Positions 22,363-35,640 of a stretch of 64,000 nt of DNA are shown here, one piece after another. A model generated the notes under the pieces. The model had not been told where the DNA came from, did not search any database, and saw only the letters and a program-made list of their open reading frames with translations. The DNA comes from Mesotaenium endlicherianum. Taxonomy: Eukaryota > Streptophyta > Zygnematophyceae > Zygnematales > Mesotaeniaceae. The position numbers were made by a program, and so were the translations under genes. The stretch is from positions 124,001 through 188,000 of the forward strand of contig WELA01005691.1 in NCBI GenBank assembly GCA_009602735.1. Reading direction: 5' to 3'. Each line of letters starts with the position of its first letter. The first letter of the stretch is position 1.

Positions 22363-25300
22363 TCCCGTTAACGCGTGCATCGCACTATTGACCGCAAACA
22401 GAAATTGAGGCAACAGGTGATTCCAATCATCTTGTTTTCGGTTGATATATGCTCTCAGAACCTCTTGCAGAACTTTCTTAGTTTTCTCAATCTGCCCATC
22501 AGTCTGAGGGTGGTTGGCTGTGCTGAGCAACTGTTTGACTCCCATTAACCCCATTAAAGCTCGCCAAAACTTAGAGGCAAATTTTGAGTCTCTGTCTGAG
22601 ATGATATTAGAGGGTAACCTATGTTGGCATACTACATGGTTGTAGAACTGTCTCGCAATTTCGAGTGCAGTTACTTTGTCAATTGTCAGGATGAAAATGA
22701 CCATTTTTGTCAATTTATCCACGACTACCAGAATCGAATCATGCCCATTGGGAGTTCGTGGTAGAGTTACCACCCAGCCCATGGATATTGTTTCCTTGCG
22801 TCCTGGTGGGATGGGCAGTGGTTGTAAGAGACCCCCGGGTTGTGTGTGCCTAGACATATTTCTCTGGCACTGATCACAGGACTTAACATTTTTGAAGACC
22901 TCCCGAGGCAACCCATCCCAATGATATTGTTTTGCCAGTTTGCCAACAGTTTTGGCCTGCCCCAAATGCCCACCCAGTGAATTGTCATGTGCGTGACTCA
23001 ATAAGAGTGAAATTATTTCCAAGTTATTAGGAATGACCAACTTCAGCCGGCCTGAAGCAGTTTCAGTTACCCAGACCCGTCCCTTAGACCTATACCCGAG
23101 TGCAGTAGCAGGACACATACCATCCGTGGGGCTGGGCTCAAATGTTGGGTCAGAAAGTTAGGCTTTCCTAAGTTGTTCAAGGAAGGACCTTTTGACCTTT
23201 TGTGAAGTGAGTGCACAAAGGACTTTATCTACAGCATGCTGGCTAAAGTTCCTTCTTGCAAGTCAGGTCTTCTACAGAGTGCATCAGCAGGATTTAACTT
23301 CCCTGGTTTGTAGTCAATGTGGACTTGGAACTGCTCCAGCATCTGGCTCCAGCGGTTCTCCCTCCTTGGCAACTTGGACATTTTCTCAAAGTGAGTCAGA
23401 GCTAGATGATATGTGATCACCATAAAAGCTTTACCATGTAAGTATTCTCTCCACTGTTTGAGCACATGAATGATAGCAAGTAGCTCTTTATCATGCGCAA
23501 AATAGTATAACTTCAGTTGAATTGAATTTCATAGACTCATACAGCACAGGGTGCCACTCCTGCCGTACCTTACCATCCTTTGTGGTTTTATTAGAATGCT
23601 GCAACAAAATAGCACCCATGGCAAAGTCAGTAGCATCAGTAACCACCTGCACAGGTTTGCTGGGGTCATACACGGCTAGGACTGGGGCGGAACAAAAAGC
23701 ATCTTTAAGGGTCTGGAAGGCAACCTGCTGCTCTTCCCCCCACACAAACCCTACGTCTTTCTTAGTGAGGTCAGTCAGTTCACTGGCCTTTGTAGAATAA
23801 TTCTCAGTAAATCTCCTGTAGTAGTTAGCCAACCCAAGGAAAGATCTAACTTTGGAGACAGACTGTGGTACTCACCAGTCCTTGTGGTCAAGACGTCCTT
23901 AGGAACCACATTGATGCCTTCTTTACTGACCACGTGGCCTAACTATTCAATACTTTCCTTAAAAAAATCACACATGCTCATTTTAGCATATAACTGATTT
24001 CTTCTCAGGGTGTCCATAACTGTCTTTAAGTGTTCAGCATGCTGAATTTTGTTGTTTGAGAAAACTCAAATATCATCCAAGAAGACTTGCACAAACTTAT
24101 CCAAGTAGGGTCTGAAAATGTCATTCATAGCACCCATGATGGTTGCAGGAGCATTAGTCAGTCCAAATGGCATCACATTAATCTCATAGTGTTCATAACG
24201 TGTGCGGAAGGCAGTCTTGTGTTCATCTCTCTCAGCAGTTCTGATTTGATGATAGCTACTCTTGAGATCTATCTTACTGAACACATTAGCACTCGACAGA
24301 GTATCAAGCAAGTCCTCGATTCTGGGTGAAGCATACTTGTTCTTTACTGTAATTCTGTTAAGAGCTCTGTATACAACACACATCCGCCTACTTCTATCCT
24401 TTCTCTTGACAAAGAGGATGGGTGCGCCATAAGGTGATTTACTGGGGGAAATATAACCATTTTCCTCAAGCTCTGCAATCTGTGTTTTTAACTTTTTGCT
24501 CTTCACATAAGACAAGCAATATGTGCGTTGCCAGGGTGGCTGACTCCAAGGTAATAGATCAATCCTATGATCTACTTCCCTCTTAGGGGTAGTCCTGGAG
24601 GCATATTAAAAACATTAGCATACTGTGCAACAATTTTGCAGCAGTAGGGTGCTCCGGATGGCTCACCTCTTTCTCGACCACTTCTTCAGGTTGAGGAGGT
24701 ACCTCTTTTAGCAGCAGACAAAACATTCTATCTTCCTTATGGTTCCAGCTTTTGACGAACTCCATTGCATTCAGCAATTTGCATCCTTCTATAAGCCTCG
24801 TCTTTTCCTTTATTTGCCATCCATACTGGACAAGAGGAAGAGCACTGGTGGGTGCCAAATTAGTCTGCCCATCACTGGCTCCTCTCACTTTAACTGTACC
24901 TCTGCTCCAACACACTTCAGCTTGATGTCTATTAAGCTAGGACCTGCCTAGCACGAGATCATAAAAACCAGTGTTGAGTACCTCAAATGTAAGCGTTTTA
25001 GTTAGAATTGCAATGCCAGAACCTGACTGGACCTCAATAGGCTTGGTTCTAATTCCTCTCGAGATACTTGAGGCATCTCCAAGACATATTTGTCTTTCCC
25101 TTGGGTGACAGTAGGCAGCCTTAGCCGCTTAACTAAGTCCTTATGGATAAAAGTATGTGACGCCCCTCCGTCAACAAATGCCCTCACCTTCCTACCTGGA
25201 ATCATGCAATGCAGTAGGATAGGGAAGACTGTCTTTTTCTGACTTTCGCATTGTTCTCCTGACTTAGCAAAGAAATGTTGGACATCAGGTGGAACAAGAG

Positions 25301-27685
25301 CATCCAGAGTGTGCACTCTCTGGACGTCTATATTGCTGATGGTCTCCTTCATCTGGTTGTCCGGCATGCATAGTGAATCCAATTCGGCAGGACCCATAAT
25401 ACGTGCTACGAGGACAGCTAGTGACGACTCACTATCTCTAGCATCCTCACAGTCAGTAGATTCAATTACTGACTATTGCTGTCTTTAAAAAGAAAGTCTT
25501 TTCTCTCGACCTTTGGAAGGTGCTTGTCTAGACACTGCATTCTGAGGTGGCCCATTTGCTGGCAATGGAAGCAAACAGACTTTGATGAGGCTGGTCTCAG
25601 CTTAGTCCTACCACCACCTCTTCCATAGCCACCTCGAGAGGGACCACCTCTACCCCTAGACTGTATAGCATTATACTCATACTCGTACTCATCACCCTGA
25701 TCATCCTTAGCCTGGTCTCCTTCATTTGCATTATAGGACCCGTGGGGCTTTTTGACAATCTTAGACAGCAAAGCATTACTTGGGCACTTGTGATTGAACT
25801 GCTGCTGATCCCACGCATCAGCGTCCTAGATCAAGTCGGCCAATTTCTCATACTTCTTTTCAGCAAAATGACCAGAGACCTCGGATTTCAAGCCATACCT
25901 GAAGTATGCTATCCTACACCGCTCTGGCAAGTCTGGCTGCTTCATCGTGTTCTCTTGGAACTTCCGAGCAAACTCAGCAATTGAAGTGGTCTGCGTCAGT
26001 GGCAAGGAGATCATCGCATAGATAGCTTTCTCGTGCTGATTGATGACATCAAACTTCTCATGCAGTTTCTCGACAAACTCTACCCAAGTTGCACCGAGTT
26101 GCTGAGCATTACGCTCTCCTTTCGAATAGAGCCACCAGTTTGCTGCATTGCCTTTCAGTAGAGCACCAATGTGCCTGACTTTCTTGTAATCCTGCAACTT
26201 TGGGTAGTTCTTCAGCCACTGCTCAACATCAGCGAGAAACTTGATCAAGTAGTACTTTTTGTTTCCCTCAGGATCATAGTCCTGGGGAGGTTTCGATTAA
26301 GGCTTACCAGGCCCTCTGCCACCACCACCAGTGGTTTGAGAACCCAATTGGTCTCTGTCTCGCAGCAAGGACATTATGAGTCTTCTGTCCTCCTGTTGGG
26401 ACTGATACATGCTCGTCATTTGCGATTGCATTTGCACAAACAATGCTCTCAAATCTACACTCTGAGAGTCTAGCAAATGCAGCAGCAGCAGTGGCATCCA
26501 CTCGCTGAGGAGTGTCCCTTGTAGTCCCTCTCGCTCCTGCAACAGCAATTCCTGCCGCATCAGCCGGTCACGAATTTGACCTAGAGGAACATTGAGTTGT
26601 ACAGCAGGAGGTGGGTTCAGAACATTGGCCCTTGTTGCCATAAGCTCCTCTACAGTGAGCTCGTCTGCTGGCTGTCCTTCCCTCCTTTTTGTACCGTAAG
26701 TAGCTTTTGCTAATCGTTTAGCTTCTAGTCTGACTCTCTCCTCTTCAGCCTGTTGTGCTGCAACCGCAGCAACAGCAGCTGCCTCTTCAACAGCTTATCT
26801 AGCCGCAGTATCTGCCACTTCTTCAGAGTAGGTACGGGTCCCCGCTATATGGCTTTCAGTGTGGTTTTCGACATTCTCGTTATCCTGGTTCTCCATGTCT
26901 TAGGAGTTGCTAGTTTGAGACCTTGTCCTTACCACACAAAGAAGACTGCGAGAACTGCTCCGATACTACTGAATTGAATCGACTCACCAAATAGACGATT
27001 AGTAATTAATGAAGATTTTTATATCAGCAAGTAATCTTTATGGTATTTTCTGTTAATTGATTAAACAAAAGACAACACACTAGTAATGGACAATAATCGT
27101 AAGTCAAATGTAAGTAAACTAGCATCAATAATGCAATCAGTAAACTCATACATAAGCAAGGTTAGAAGACAGTGCATATCAATGGCTTCTCGCCCTGGAT
27201 TCAGTGCTCTCTCAGTAAGCAGTACAAGAGAGTTGGCCTCGTTTCCGAATGCCGAACTCGAGAGCAATGCCTAGCATATGTACATGGAATAAGTTTACTG
27301 TTCAACGGCCAGTGCCATGGCCATGCCTACCCGGGAGTTAACCACGTTGGTAGGACCTCGGTTAACCAAATCCACCGCCATCTCCCATCATCCCGAATCG
27401 CCATCTATCCTAGGGATGTCATCTGGCCATTCCTCTAGCACACCACACTTAGATGCATATCTAGGCAGTTTGCTGCTACCGAGTTCGGAAGTCAGCTAGC
27501 TGTCAAAGAATGTGTCAGCAAGCTGACTTAAGTTGACTCCAGCCTGCTGCTTCCGGCTGAGTCATTAAACTGATAGTTAAATAAGATTCACCAGTTTGAA
27601 TGTTGACTAAAGTTCAGCGGGCTGAACTTATTTTAACTATTATATTTAAATGAATACTATATCTAACAACATACTAATCATTACA
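22363..27685 (-). mobile_element. Ty3/gypsy element, family C (5' LTR, gag, pol)
   Basis: Minus-strand order: 5' LTR (26,970-27,685), a primer site resembling initiator-Met tRNA next to it (about 26,955-26,969), gag (about 25,800-26,900) with a CFHCQQMGHLRMQC zinc knuckle (about 25,555), protease with FVDGGASHTF (about 25,160), RT (about 24,070-24,510) with [17 protein letters not shown] and FLDD, RNase H (about 23,230-23,830) and integrase (about 22,365-23,120) with HHCC, ISDRDSKFASKFW and NHPQTDGQ. Its 3' part is absent. It sits in the 5' LTR of the Copia element. A fossil with several breaks. Confidence 0.85.
26970..27685 (-). repeat. Family-C 5' LTR
   Basis: 716 bp from TGAATTGAATCGAC to ATCATTACA. 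It matches 2,723-3,439 end to end. Confidence 0.85.
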
Positions 27686-27746
27686 CACATGCAAGCAAAG
27701 AAAACCAACATAAAGCAAATAGAGTCAAGAGTGCCTATCTACAACA
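27686..27746 (-). repeat. Remnant of the Copia 5' LTR
   Basis: 61 bp closely match the last 62 bp of the Copia 3' LTR (15,896-15,957), including AAAGCAAATA, GTCAAGAGTG and the terminal ACAACA. It lies between the family-C LTR and family-D gag, which shows that C inserted into this Copia LTR. Confidence 0.7.
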
Positions 27747-28682
27747 TGAAGAAGTCCCAACTCCATAGGTACTGGACCTTGAACACTCGTGCTTGGCGCT
27801 CGATATCCAAAGTGTCGATATCCTCCAAAGTTGTGGCGGCCCTACTGCCTCTGACTATACTCTTCATCATCGACCCTTGTTGCTAATGCCATCATTTCTC
27901 CAAGACTTGTTGGGTCCTTGAGCGCCACTTCCTTGGCCACTGTTGGCTTGAGTCCCCTCTTGAACTTGTCCATCATCTCTGACTCGTGCATGGATGGACA
28001 CTGAAGCACCAGCTTCTTCAAGCGCGAAACATACTCGTCAACGCTTCCTCGTTGACGAAGGCGCACCAACAGATCTCGAGCAGTAGCCTCTGGTGCTATA
28101 GGTTGAAATTGCCTCTTCAAGCCTTCAAATAGCTGATCAACAGTAGCAAGAATTCCAGACAGCTGCTCCTGTCGCTCATACCAAGCTCGCACTCTTCTTC
28201 AGCAAGGTAATCTCAAAGGCAACCCTTAACATGCCTGTCGGGTGTGAGCGCAGAATACTTCATAAGCTTTTTCATTCCAAAAATCCATCGATGAACAGGC
28301 GGCAATCCACGCTCTCCGATATACACTTTAAGCTTAGGCGCACACACTCTCGATGCGGGTGAAAACTGGCTGCACCACTGGTTGAACATGGATAGGTGGT
28401 ATAGCAAGTGCAGGTGCCGAACTCTTCAAAGCGGTGTTTCTAACCACAACTCGCACCATTCTCTCCACCTCCTGGCCCATATTTTGTTGAAATTGTGTAT
28501 AGACTTCTCCTTTAATTGCGTTTTCCATCTGCCTCAACATCCCCTGCATCTCTTGTTGCTCCCTTGACAAAGGTGGTGCCGTCTGTTCCACGCGCTCAAC
28601 ATGCTCGACATGTTCGCCTCCTCCAGTTGCCGACTGCAACTCCATAATATAATATGCAAACTAGCCCAACTTTGATACCAAA
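27747..28682 (-). mobile_element. Family-D gag and leader
   Basis: Minus-strand frame beginning MELQSATGGGEHVEHVERVE with a glutamine-rich N-terminus. It continues into a Ty3 gag core with WYERQEQLSGILATVDQLF, FQPIAPEATARDLL and MHESEMMDKFKRGLKP. A TGGTATCAAAG primer site lies at about 28,665-28,682 next to the right LTR. Broken fossil. Confidence 0.8.
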
Positions 28683-29427
28683 TGAAAGGGGCGGGGTGCC
28701 CCAGTGGAAGCGTACTGACTCACGAGGAAAAGAACTAGTTGCGATCATACTAAAGAGTGCAGCGGCATATCACTAAGAAAGCTTATGAAAATTACTCAGC
28801 ATTATGAGTAGCAAAAAAAAGCTCACAAGTGGATTTAGGATAAAAGGTCTCCTCATTACAAACTCGTAAAAATTTACAGAAGTGAAAAATGATAAGTAAT
28901 GAAGAAGTCATGCCTATTTAAAGGTTTTGGTCTAATTGCTCCTCTCTAGGAGGAAGCTACGAAATTTCCTAAGTGTTGGTCAAATCGTCCCTTCCAAAAT
29001 ATTTGTGAGCATACCAAATTAGTCTCGTATGACGTGTCGGACCGAATTGACGTCTATATACATGCATCGACATTACTAGAATATTCTATTTTAGGCGCGC
29101 TAGGCTAAACCGAAACTTCTAGGTAAATCGACCTAGTCGGCACTCCGCGTCAGCCGAACTTACGTGAAGGTTTGAGTTCACTCTGACGGGCCAAATCGCT
29201 CGACGCTGTCGGTCAATCCGACGGTCGCGCTCACCGCGAATTAAGGACAGTAGTCAACCGACCTCAAAACTAATTAAATTTCGGAAATCCTTAACTCTCA
29301 TAATACTTAACCAAATTTGATGAACTTTATGTCAAAATGACCAGAAAAAGACACTCTACGCTTTTATGCAATCAAGACATACTTTCAAGGAACTCAAAAC
29401 TGCACTTTATAGACCTACGACCTTACA
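28683..29427 (-). repeat. Family-D 5' LTR, full length
   Basis: 745 bp from TGAAAGGGGC to CCTTACA. It matches the solo LTR at 48,405-49,148 (744 bp) along its length. Confidence 0.88.
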
Positions 29428-29582
29428 ATGCTGCTTCCGGCTAAGTCATATAACTAAGTATTAAGTATTGAGCAGGCTTAAATCCAGCAGTTAAAATATA
29501 AACTGAAGTTCAGCAGGCTAAACTTATTTAACTATAATATCTAAATTAATATTATGTCCATGCATTATAATGGTTCATTACA
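29428..29582 (-). repeat. Family-C-type 3' LTR fragment
   Basis: Aligns with the right-hand part of the family-C LTRs (CTGCTTCCGGCTAAGTCAT, GTTCAGCAGGCTAAACTTAT) and ends CATTACA. It is followed by ATTCCTCCAACTTAAG, a purine-rich tract on the minus strand. It is the 3' end of the C-like element that continues to 39,556; family D cuts it on the left. Confidence 0.65.
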
Positions 29583-29759
29583 ATTCCTCCAACTTAAGTT
29601 GTTGTCGACTCGACAAAAATTCTATAATCATTTACAACAAAGTAACACACATGCAACACAACCAACTGAGGCTAAAATCAGGAGAACAGCAAACTAAGTA
29701 CCAGGGGCTTGGTCTTCTTGGGAGCGGGACCTGGAACCGGATCTCCTTCCCCTGTCTGA

Positions 29760-30496
29760 TGGTGTCTTGAAACCTGGAGTCTCAGGCCAGGTCTAACCAA
29801 GGAGTACGCAGCAACTGGACAGCCTGCTCTTGCACTGTTTGTAAGTTGATGGAGATAGCTCTCTCCTGTGCAGCTCTCAAACTGACAGGGACATACATTG
29901 ACATATCAAAGGGTTGCTGCATGACATGGGTTAGGGGTACATGTTCTCTATGAGTGGGGGATGCTGGCTGCCCTGTGGCGGCCGCCTTGGCAGCCCTTCT
30001 TTGTGCTCTATCTGATTAAGTCTCACCTTCAGGGGTGGGACTCCTCCTGCTGAAACTCCTTAGCTATTGGAGATTTGGATCTCTTGGGGGGCTGGTATCC
30101 CCAAGCTGCTGCAAGGCTACCAGTGCCAAGGACCTTGCAGTCTGCTGCAAAGTGGGGAATGTAGCAGGGGTGTGTACCTCAGCTGGGATCGACTCCTCTC
30201 CGGCGCCTTCCTCCTCTTCGTCCTCCTATTCTTCTGAGACTTCCGGAGTCTCTTTGGTCATCTCTTCCAATTGTTCCCCAGAAAAAGAGTATCCCACTGA
30301 CCTCCCCCTCTTGAGTGCAGGTGGGGGTTGCTGGATCCTGACCGCATACAAGTCTTTCTCCCCTTGTTTACTTGCCCGTGTGGCATAGGCTTCCCCTTAG
30401 AGAAAGAATCTCTAGCCCTGGTCTTACCCTCCTGTGTCGCCTAACTCATGCAGTCCCTGACTCCATCCAATCTTGGGTCCCTAGCTGCAGTGTGAG
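29760..30496 (-). mobile_element. Downstream part of the extra 3' ORF region of the C-like element
   Basis: Minus-strand sequence with a strongly acidic stretch (EDEEEEGAGEES, about 30,190-30,240) and basic Lys/Arg segments. No known family was recognised. It joins the 37,407-38,279 part once the family-B insertion is discounted. It is decayed, and whether it ever encoded a single product cannot be told here. Confidence 0.5.
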
Positions 30497-31389
30497 TGTT
30501 ACGTTTCTGCTTTTCGAGAGGATCTTTCCTCGGTATTCACGGAATATTTAATTCAAGTGGAAGGAAAATCTGTACAATTGTGCAAATCGACGAATACTCG
30601 AAAGAGCGATAATGTAAACTAACGTAGAATGTGTGCTTGTGAGATTTGCACTCACAATGACTCTACAGGCATTTATACCTGCACAACATGAGGCACTGGA
30701 GTGCTTCGAGTCACCACCTAGGGCACTGATTCATGTTCAACGAAAACGGTCGAAGGGACGTGTCCCATTCGGCCGAATGCTCGAAACGCGCCGTTAGGCG
30801 GTTTGGAGACTTTTCAATGGTTTTCGAAAAGTCGCGACTGTTCGCGTTGTCGCGTTCAGATAATTACGTCATGAACCAGGAGTTACAAATAACTACTTGG
30901 CCAATTGGTTTGGGTGTGAACGTTTCAAACGACAAGTCGCGGGTTCGAATCCGCGTCGATGCAAAGAGACTTTGCATATTTCGTTTCATTTGTCTTTACG
31001 ACAGCTTGTTCGTATCTTGATACGACGGTTTGTTTGTATTAACGACGGGTCGTAAATCCGAAATCTGTGATTGTACATTGTCGAAATAATGACAATCAAA
31101 TCAACTTTATCAATCAATGATTTATTAAGTTATCATCTCATAATTAATTAAAGTAACGTTATAAATAATTATGTCGTACTTTTGCGAAGTAGTCGAGTTA
31201 CGTTACGACGCTTTTTGCAATAGTATCTCGGTCGTTTCGCCAATCGACCAGGAATTAATCGGCACACACGGGTGGCGAATAATTGAATATGATGCAATCA
31301 TTTATCAAATAATATGATAAATAGTATAACGTACTTTAGGTAATTGGGAAAACGTCCCAAATACGCCTAACATAGCTCGGGTCGTTACA
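30497..31389 (-). repeat. Family-B 3' LTR
   Basis: 893 bp, TGTTACG to CGTTACA. It contains, on the plus strand, TGGCCAATTGG (30,898-30,908) and GGTTCGAATCC (30,942-30,952). These match the tRNA-gene A and B boxes and have the standard 33-nt gap. Confidence 0.88.
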
Positions 31390-34300
31390 CTCCTCCCCCC
31401 TTAAGAGAACTTAACGTCCTCGTTCAACGTACGTCTTTTAAGTCTTAATGTGTCAATACTAGCCTTGACTAGCGAAAACACTGGTTTGAGCGATTGGACG
31501 GTGCATCATCACAGAGACGTAAAAGAGCGATTACTTGGCCGCGTCTCTTTTGCGTTTGTTCTTTGGTGTACGAAGCGCGCCTGGTAGCACACCTGCCTTA
31601 GCGCAGAGCTCTTGAGCTTGAGCCCATCGTAACCAATATCTTTGAACCAAATCCTTACAATTAAGGAGGATCTCATCCTGAGGTTCGTACGAATTCCAAC
31701 TGGAATCGTAATCGAGCCATTTGATCAAAAGCTCCACTCGCGGAGGCTTATGAGGGGTGTAGCGGTGTCCCAACACCTCTTCTACATCCCAGGCCTTATC
31801 ATCATCGTCGGGTTCCAACGCTGGTGCTTGTGGCTGCTAGCGGCCATCGGACCTAAACAGTTTTAGTAAACTGACATGGAACACAAGATGCGTTCGCCCC
31901 ATGGATTTAGGCAAATCCAGTCGATATGCAACAGGTCCAACCTTTGCAGTTACGATAAAAGGGCCTACCCAGCAAGGCAGAAGCTTGCGCTTCCCTGGGT
32001 GCTTGAGTTGGAGGTTTTTAGTTTGCAAAAGTACTGTATTGCCAACTTGAAAACTTAACTCAGTCCTGTGCGTGACAGCGAACATTTTCTGCCGGTCTCG
32101 AGCAGCGGCTAAGGCCAATTTCGCGCTCTTGTGCACCTCGTGAAGAGAGTGGACAAATAAGCGTGCACTTGGTACTCTCATGGTTGACATCCCCGTCTCA
32201 CCGGGAACCGAGCGTATGAGGGCAGTGTGCGGATGTCTTCCATAGTTAAGGGAAAATGGACTTTCCTTGACACTTTCCTGATAAGCATTATTAACTGCGA
32301 ACTCTGCAACTGACAGGAGGGTGTCCCAGTTGTTTTGACGAGGATTCACATAATGCCTAAGGAACTATTGCAGAACCCGGTTCAGGCGTTTTGTCTGACC
32401 ATCAGTCTGAGGATGGAAGCTTGTTGACATCTTAAGGTTTGTGCCAAAATGCGAGCAAACTTCCTGCCAGAAGTGGCTCGTAAATAAACTATCACGATCG
32501 CTTATGATCTCTTTCGGCATACCATGCAACTTGAACACGTGATCCACGAAGAGACGCGCGGTCTCGACTGCATCAAGTGATGGTTTAGTGGCCACAAAGT
32601 GTACCGTCTTAGTGAAACGATCCACGATCGTTAACACCCCATTGTGTCCTCTATCGGTGGTAGGCAATTGAACGACAAAGTCGAGGCTTATGCTTTCCCA
32701 AGGAGCACCTGCAAGTTCTAATGGTTGCAACTTCCCAGCAGGCCACGTATGGCTCGGCTTATTCCTCTGACATGTCGCGCAGTTGATGATGTACTCAGTA
32801 ACATCAACCTTGAGGGACGGCCAAATGTACCCTCGGCGCAAAAGATGTGTGGTTTTGGTAATTCCATGATGACCAGAGTAAGGAGAGTCATGCGCTTCTC
32901 GTAGGAGCTCATGTCTTACTCGGCCTTCTGGGACAGCAATGCGCCCATTGTGCCACCAAAAACCGTCCTCAAACGTATAGTCTGAGTATCCATTCCTTTT
33001 GTCCATTCTGTCCATCGTCACGGCTACACCGCTCAAGTCAGAACCCTGGAGATCTAGGAAAAACGGATCTTTGAGATAGCCCTCTTGAAATAGTTGATGC
33101 AGGTCAAGTACTTCAGAAGTTTGCACGCTATCCAAATCGGGTTGGCCCGCGTCACCAGGCCAGGCAACGCCAGTCGTCTGGGGGGGTACAGCAGAATCAA
33201 GGGTGGCCGCCCTCGAAACCTGACCATTTCGTCCTTGCAAACTAGCAACAGTCCCCAACATCAAGTGGTGGAGGGGAATTCGACTTAATGGGTCCGCAAC
33301 ATTATTGCGACCAGGGCGATACGCCCAGTTAAAGTGGAATCGTTGCAAGAACTCAGACCATCTCGTCTGGCGCCTCAATAGCGTTGGCTGTATTTGAAAG
33401 AAGGTATTTGGACAGTGGTCCGTGACCACGGTCAAACCCTTGCAGCCTTCCAAATAACATCACCAAGTTTTTAAAGCATATATGACTGCCCAGAGCTCCT
33501 GCTCTGTCGTTGAGTAATTTTGTTCGGCAGGTGTCAGCTTTCGACTCTCAAAACTTATAGGCTTGCCCGCCTGCAGCAGGACAGTCCCTACTCCAACACC
33601 AGACGCATCGGCGACTACCTCGTAAGGCAAGTCGGGATCGGCTAATGAGAGAAGTGGCGCATTAGTGAGTGCATACTTAATGCGCTCGAACGCAATCTGC
33701 GTAGTCTCATTCCAAATGAAAAGTCTATCTTTCCTTGTCAGAGCAGTGAGTGGCGCGGCCATCACTGAGTAACCTTGCATAAACTTACGAAAGTAGTTTG
33801 CAAACCCAAGGAATGAACGAACAGTATGCACATCTGTCGGGACAGGCCAATCTGCGACACACGCAATCTTGGCTGGGTTAGGGCGCACCCCTTTCAAACC
33901 CACTATATGTCCGAGGTACAAAAGTTCATCCTTTAGGAAGGAACATTTCTTGAGCTTAGCATACAGCTCTTGCTCAGGAAGGATTTGCAACACCAACTTG
34001 AGGTGCTTGTAATGCTCGTCCCTGTTCTTTGAATAGACGAGGATATCGTCGAGGTAAACTTGGACGAATTTTCCCAAGTAAGGTCTAAACAAATCGTTCA
34101 TCGTGCTTTGGAATGTCGCTGGTGCGTTTGTCAGTCCAAAACTTAGGACTTTGTATTGGAAATGTCCAATAGGCGTACGAAACGCTGTCTTTGGAACATC
34201 CTCTGGTGTGATTCGTATCTGATGATAGCCTTGGGCTAAATCGAGCGAGGAGAACACGGATGCCCCCTGCAGCGAATCAAACAAGTCATCAATGCGAGGC

Positions 34301-35640
34301 AACGAATAGCGGTTCTTGACCGTTATGTTGTTCAGCGCACGATAATCAATGCACATCCTGAGCGTCCCATCTTTCTTTTGGACAAAGAGTATGGGGGCCC
34401 CAAATGGAGAAGAGCTCGGCTCAATCCATCCTTTCTCAAGCAAATCGCTAATTTGGGCTTTCATTTCGTTCATCTCCAACGGGCTGAGGCGATAAATTGG
34501 TCGCCAAGTTGGTAGAGCATCAGGAACGAGAGGAATCGTATGTCCAATACCCCTATCAGGCGGGAGGCCAGGCGGAATTTCACTTGGAAACACTGACTTG
34601 TACTTTTGCAAAAGAGCAGAACGTTCAGCTGTAAGTGTGTCTTCATGACCAGTCAAATCGAGTGTAGGCTCCTCCTTGGAGAGCTTAGTGACTGGGGAAT
34701 CAGGTCGTAGTAATCCAAAGAAAACATTTTGACCTTTCTTTGCCAAACGTCTAGCTTGCTTTATGGACAATAGAAGAGTCTTGGAGGGACTTGCTAATTC
34801 CATATCGGGCTTTAGGGATTGAAGAGTGATCTTCCTTGTCCCTTTGCGTACAATGCATGTCTTTTGACTGAAGTCAAGCAATGCACTTGTTTGCGTAAGC
34901 TAAGTTGTTCCCAAAATTGCATCAATACCCTCGGGCAACGTAGTAACATAGAATTGTTTGTGGCCGATGTATGATTGCACTTTGAGCGGCAACTTTATCT
35001 TTTCCAAGAGTACAAGCTAAGGAACCATCGCCAAGTCGAAGGTCCTCGTTCTTGAGTGTTGGAATCAACTTCATCCCTTGTGCAAAACGTGCACTAATGA
35101 AGCTCACTGACGCGCCTGAATCAATGATGGTGAAGCAAGACTTGCCTGAAACTTTCGCGTCAAACGTCATACTTAGCTTCAAAGAAGCATTATGCATCAC
35201 TAGCAATGTCCTCGCCTTAAGAGGAATGTGGGAAATATGGAGGTCCTTTACCAGAATCCCATTTTGCATTGCCAATCCCGCGCGAAATTGAGTGAAAGGC
35301 TCATCGTACGCGCGTCGTTTTGCGAATGCAGCAATATAAATTGGTGCAAGGCACATGTGCATTCTCCTTAAATGAGCCAAGTGTGTGTAACAATTTGCAA
35401 GGTTAGGATCATGCGGCTGAAAGTGCAAGACCATGCAATCATGGATGCACTCGAGTTCCAAAAACTCGGCAAAGCTCAATACTGGCATACAAATATATTC
35501 GTTCCGAAATATATTTATATCGGGTATGCTTAAGTGAACAAGGATTCTTGGGGCTTGCGCGCAAACTCCTAGAATTTCCTGCTCACTAAGTTGTGTTGTC
35601 AAAAGCTCAGAAGAAATTGGCACTTATCATGTAATATGCA
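31390..35640 (-). mobile_element. Family-B coding region (protease, RT, RNase H, integrase, chromodomain)
   Basis: Retropepsin motif IIDSGASVSF (about 35,110). RT with [30 protein letters not shown] and YLDD (about 34,050-34,370). RNase H with VVADASGVGVGTVLL (about 33,600). Integrase zinc segment HHGITKTTHLLRR to CATCQRNK (about 32,750-32,880), core with ISDRDSLFTSHFW and HPQTDGQT (about 32,380-32,520). C-terminal GPF segment, then a chromodomain with LLIKWLDYDSSWNSYEP (about 31,680-31,750) and a basic tail KNKRKRD. This domain order is that of plant chromoviruses. Frames are interrupted a few times. Confidence 0.9.

Larger units (their letters stand above)
11580..29427 (-). mobile_element. 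Ty3/gypsy chromovirus, family D, split by nested insertions
   Basis: The minus-strand element runs from a right LTR (28,683-29,427) through gag (about 27,750-28,645), zinc-knuckle and protease (about 15,000-15,450), RT-RNase H (about 13,600-14,800), integrase (about 12,400-13,600) and chromodomain (about 12,090-12,390) to a left LTR (11,580-12,082). Between 15,475 and 27,747 lies a Copia element that itself holds other elements. Treating the two D halves as one element is inference, based on matching strand, order and complementary content. A TTGGTATCAAAG primer site abuts the right LTR, and a purine tract abuts the left LTR. It is a fossil with many breaks; the two LTRs differ in length. Confidence 0.75.

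Noticed and set aside
30880-30975. A genuine tRNA gene
   Set aside because: A and B boxes are present with correct spacing, but the acceptor and anticodon stems do not pair and the T-stem is out of register.
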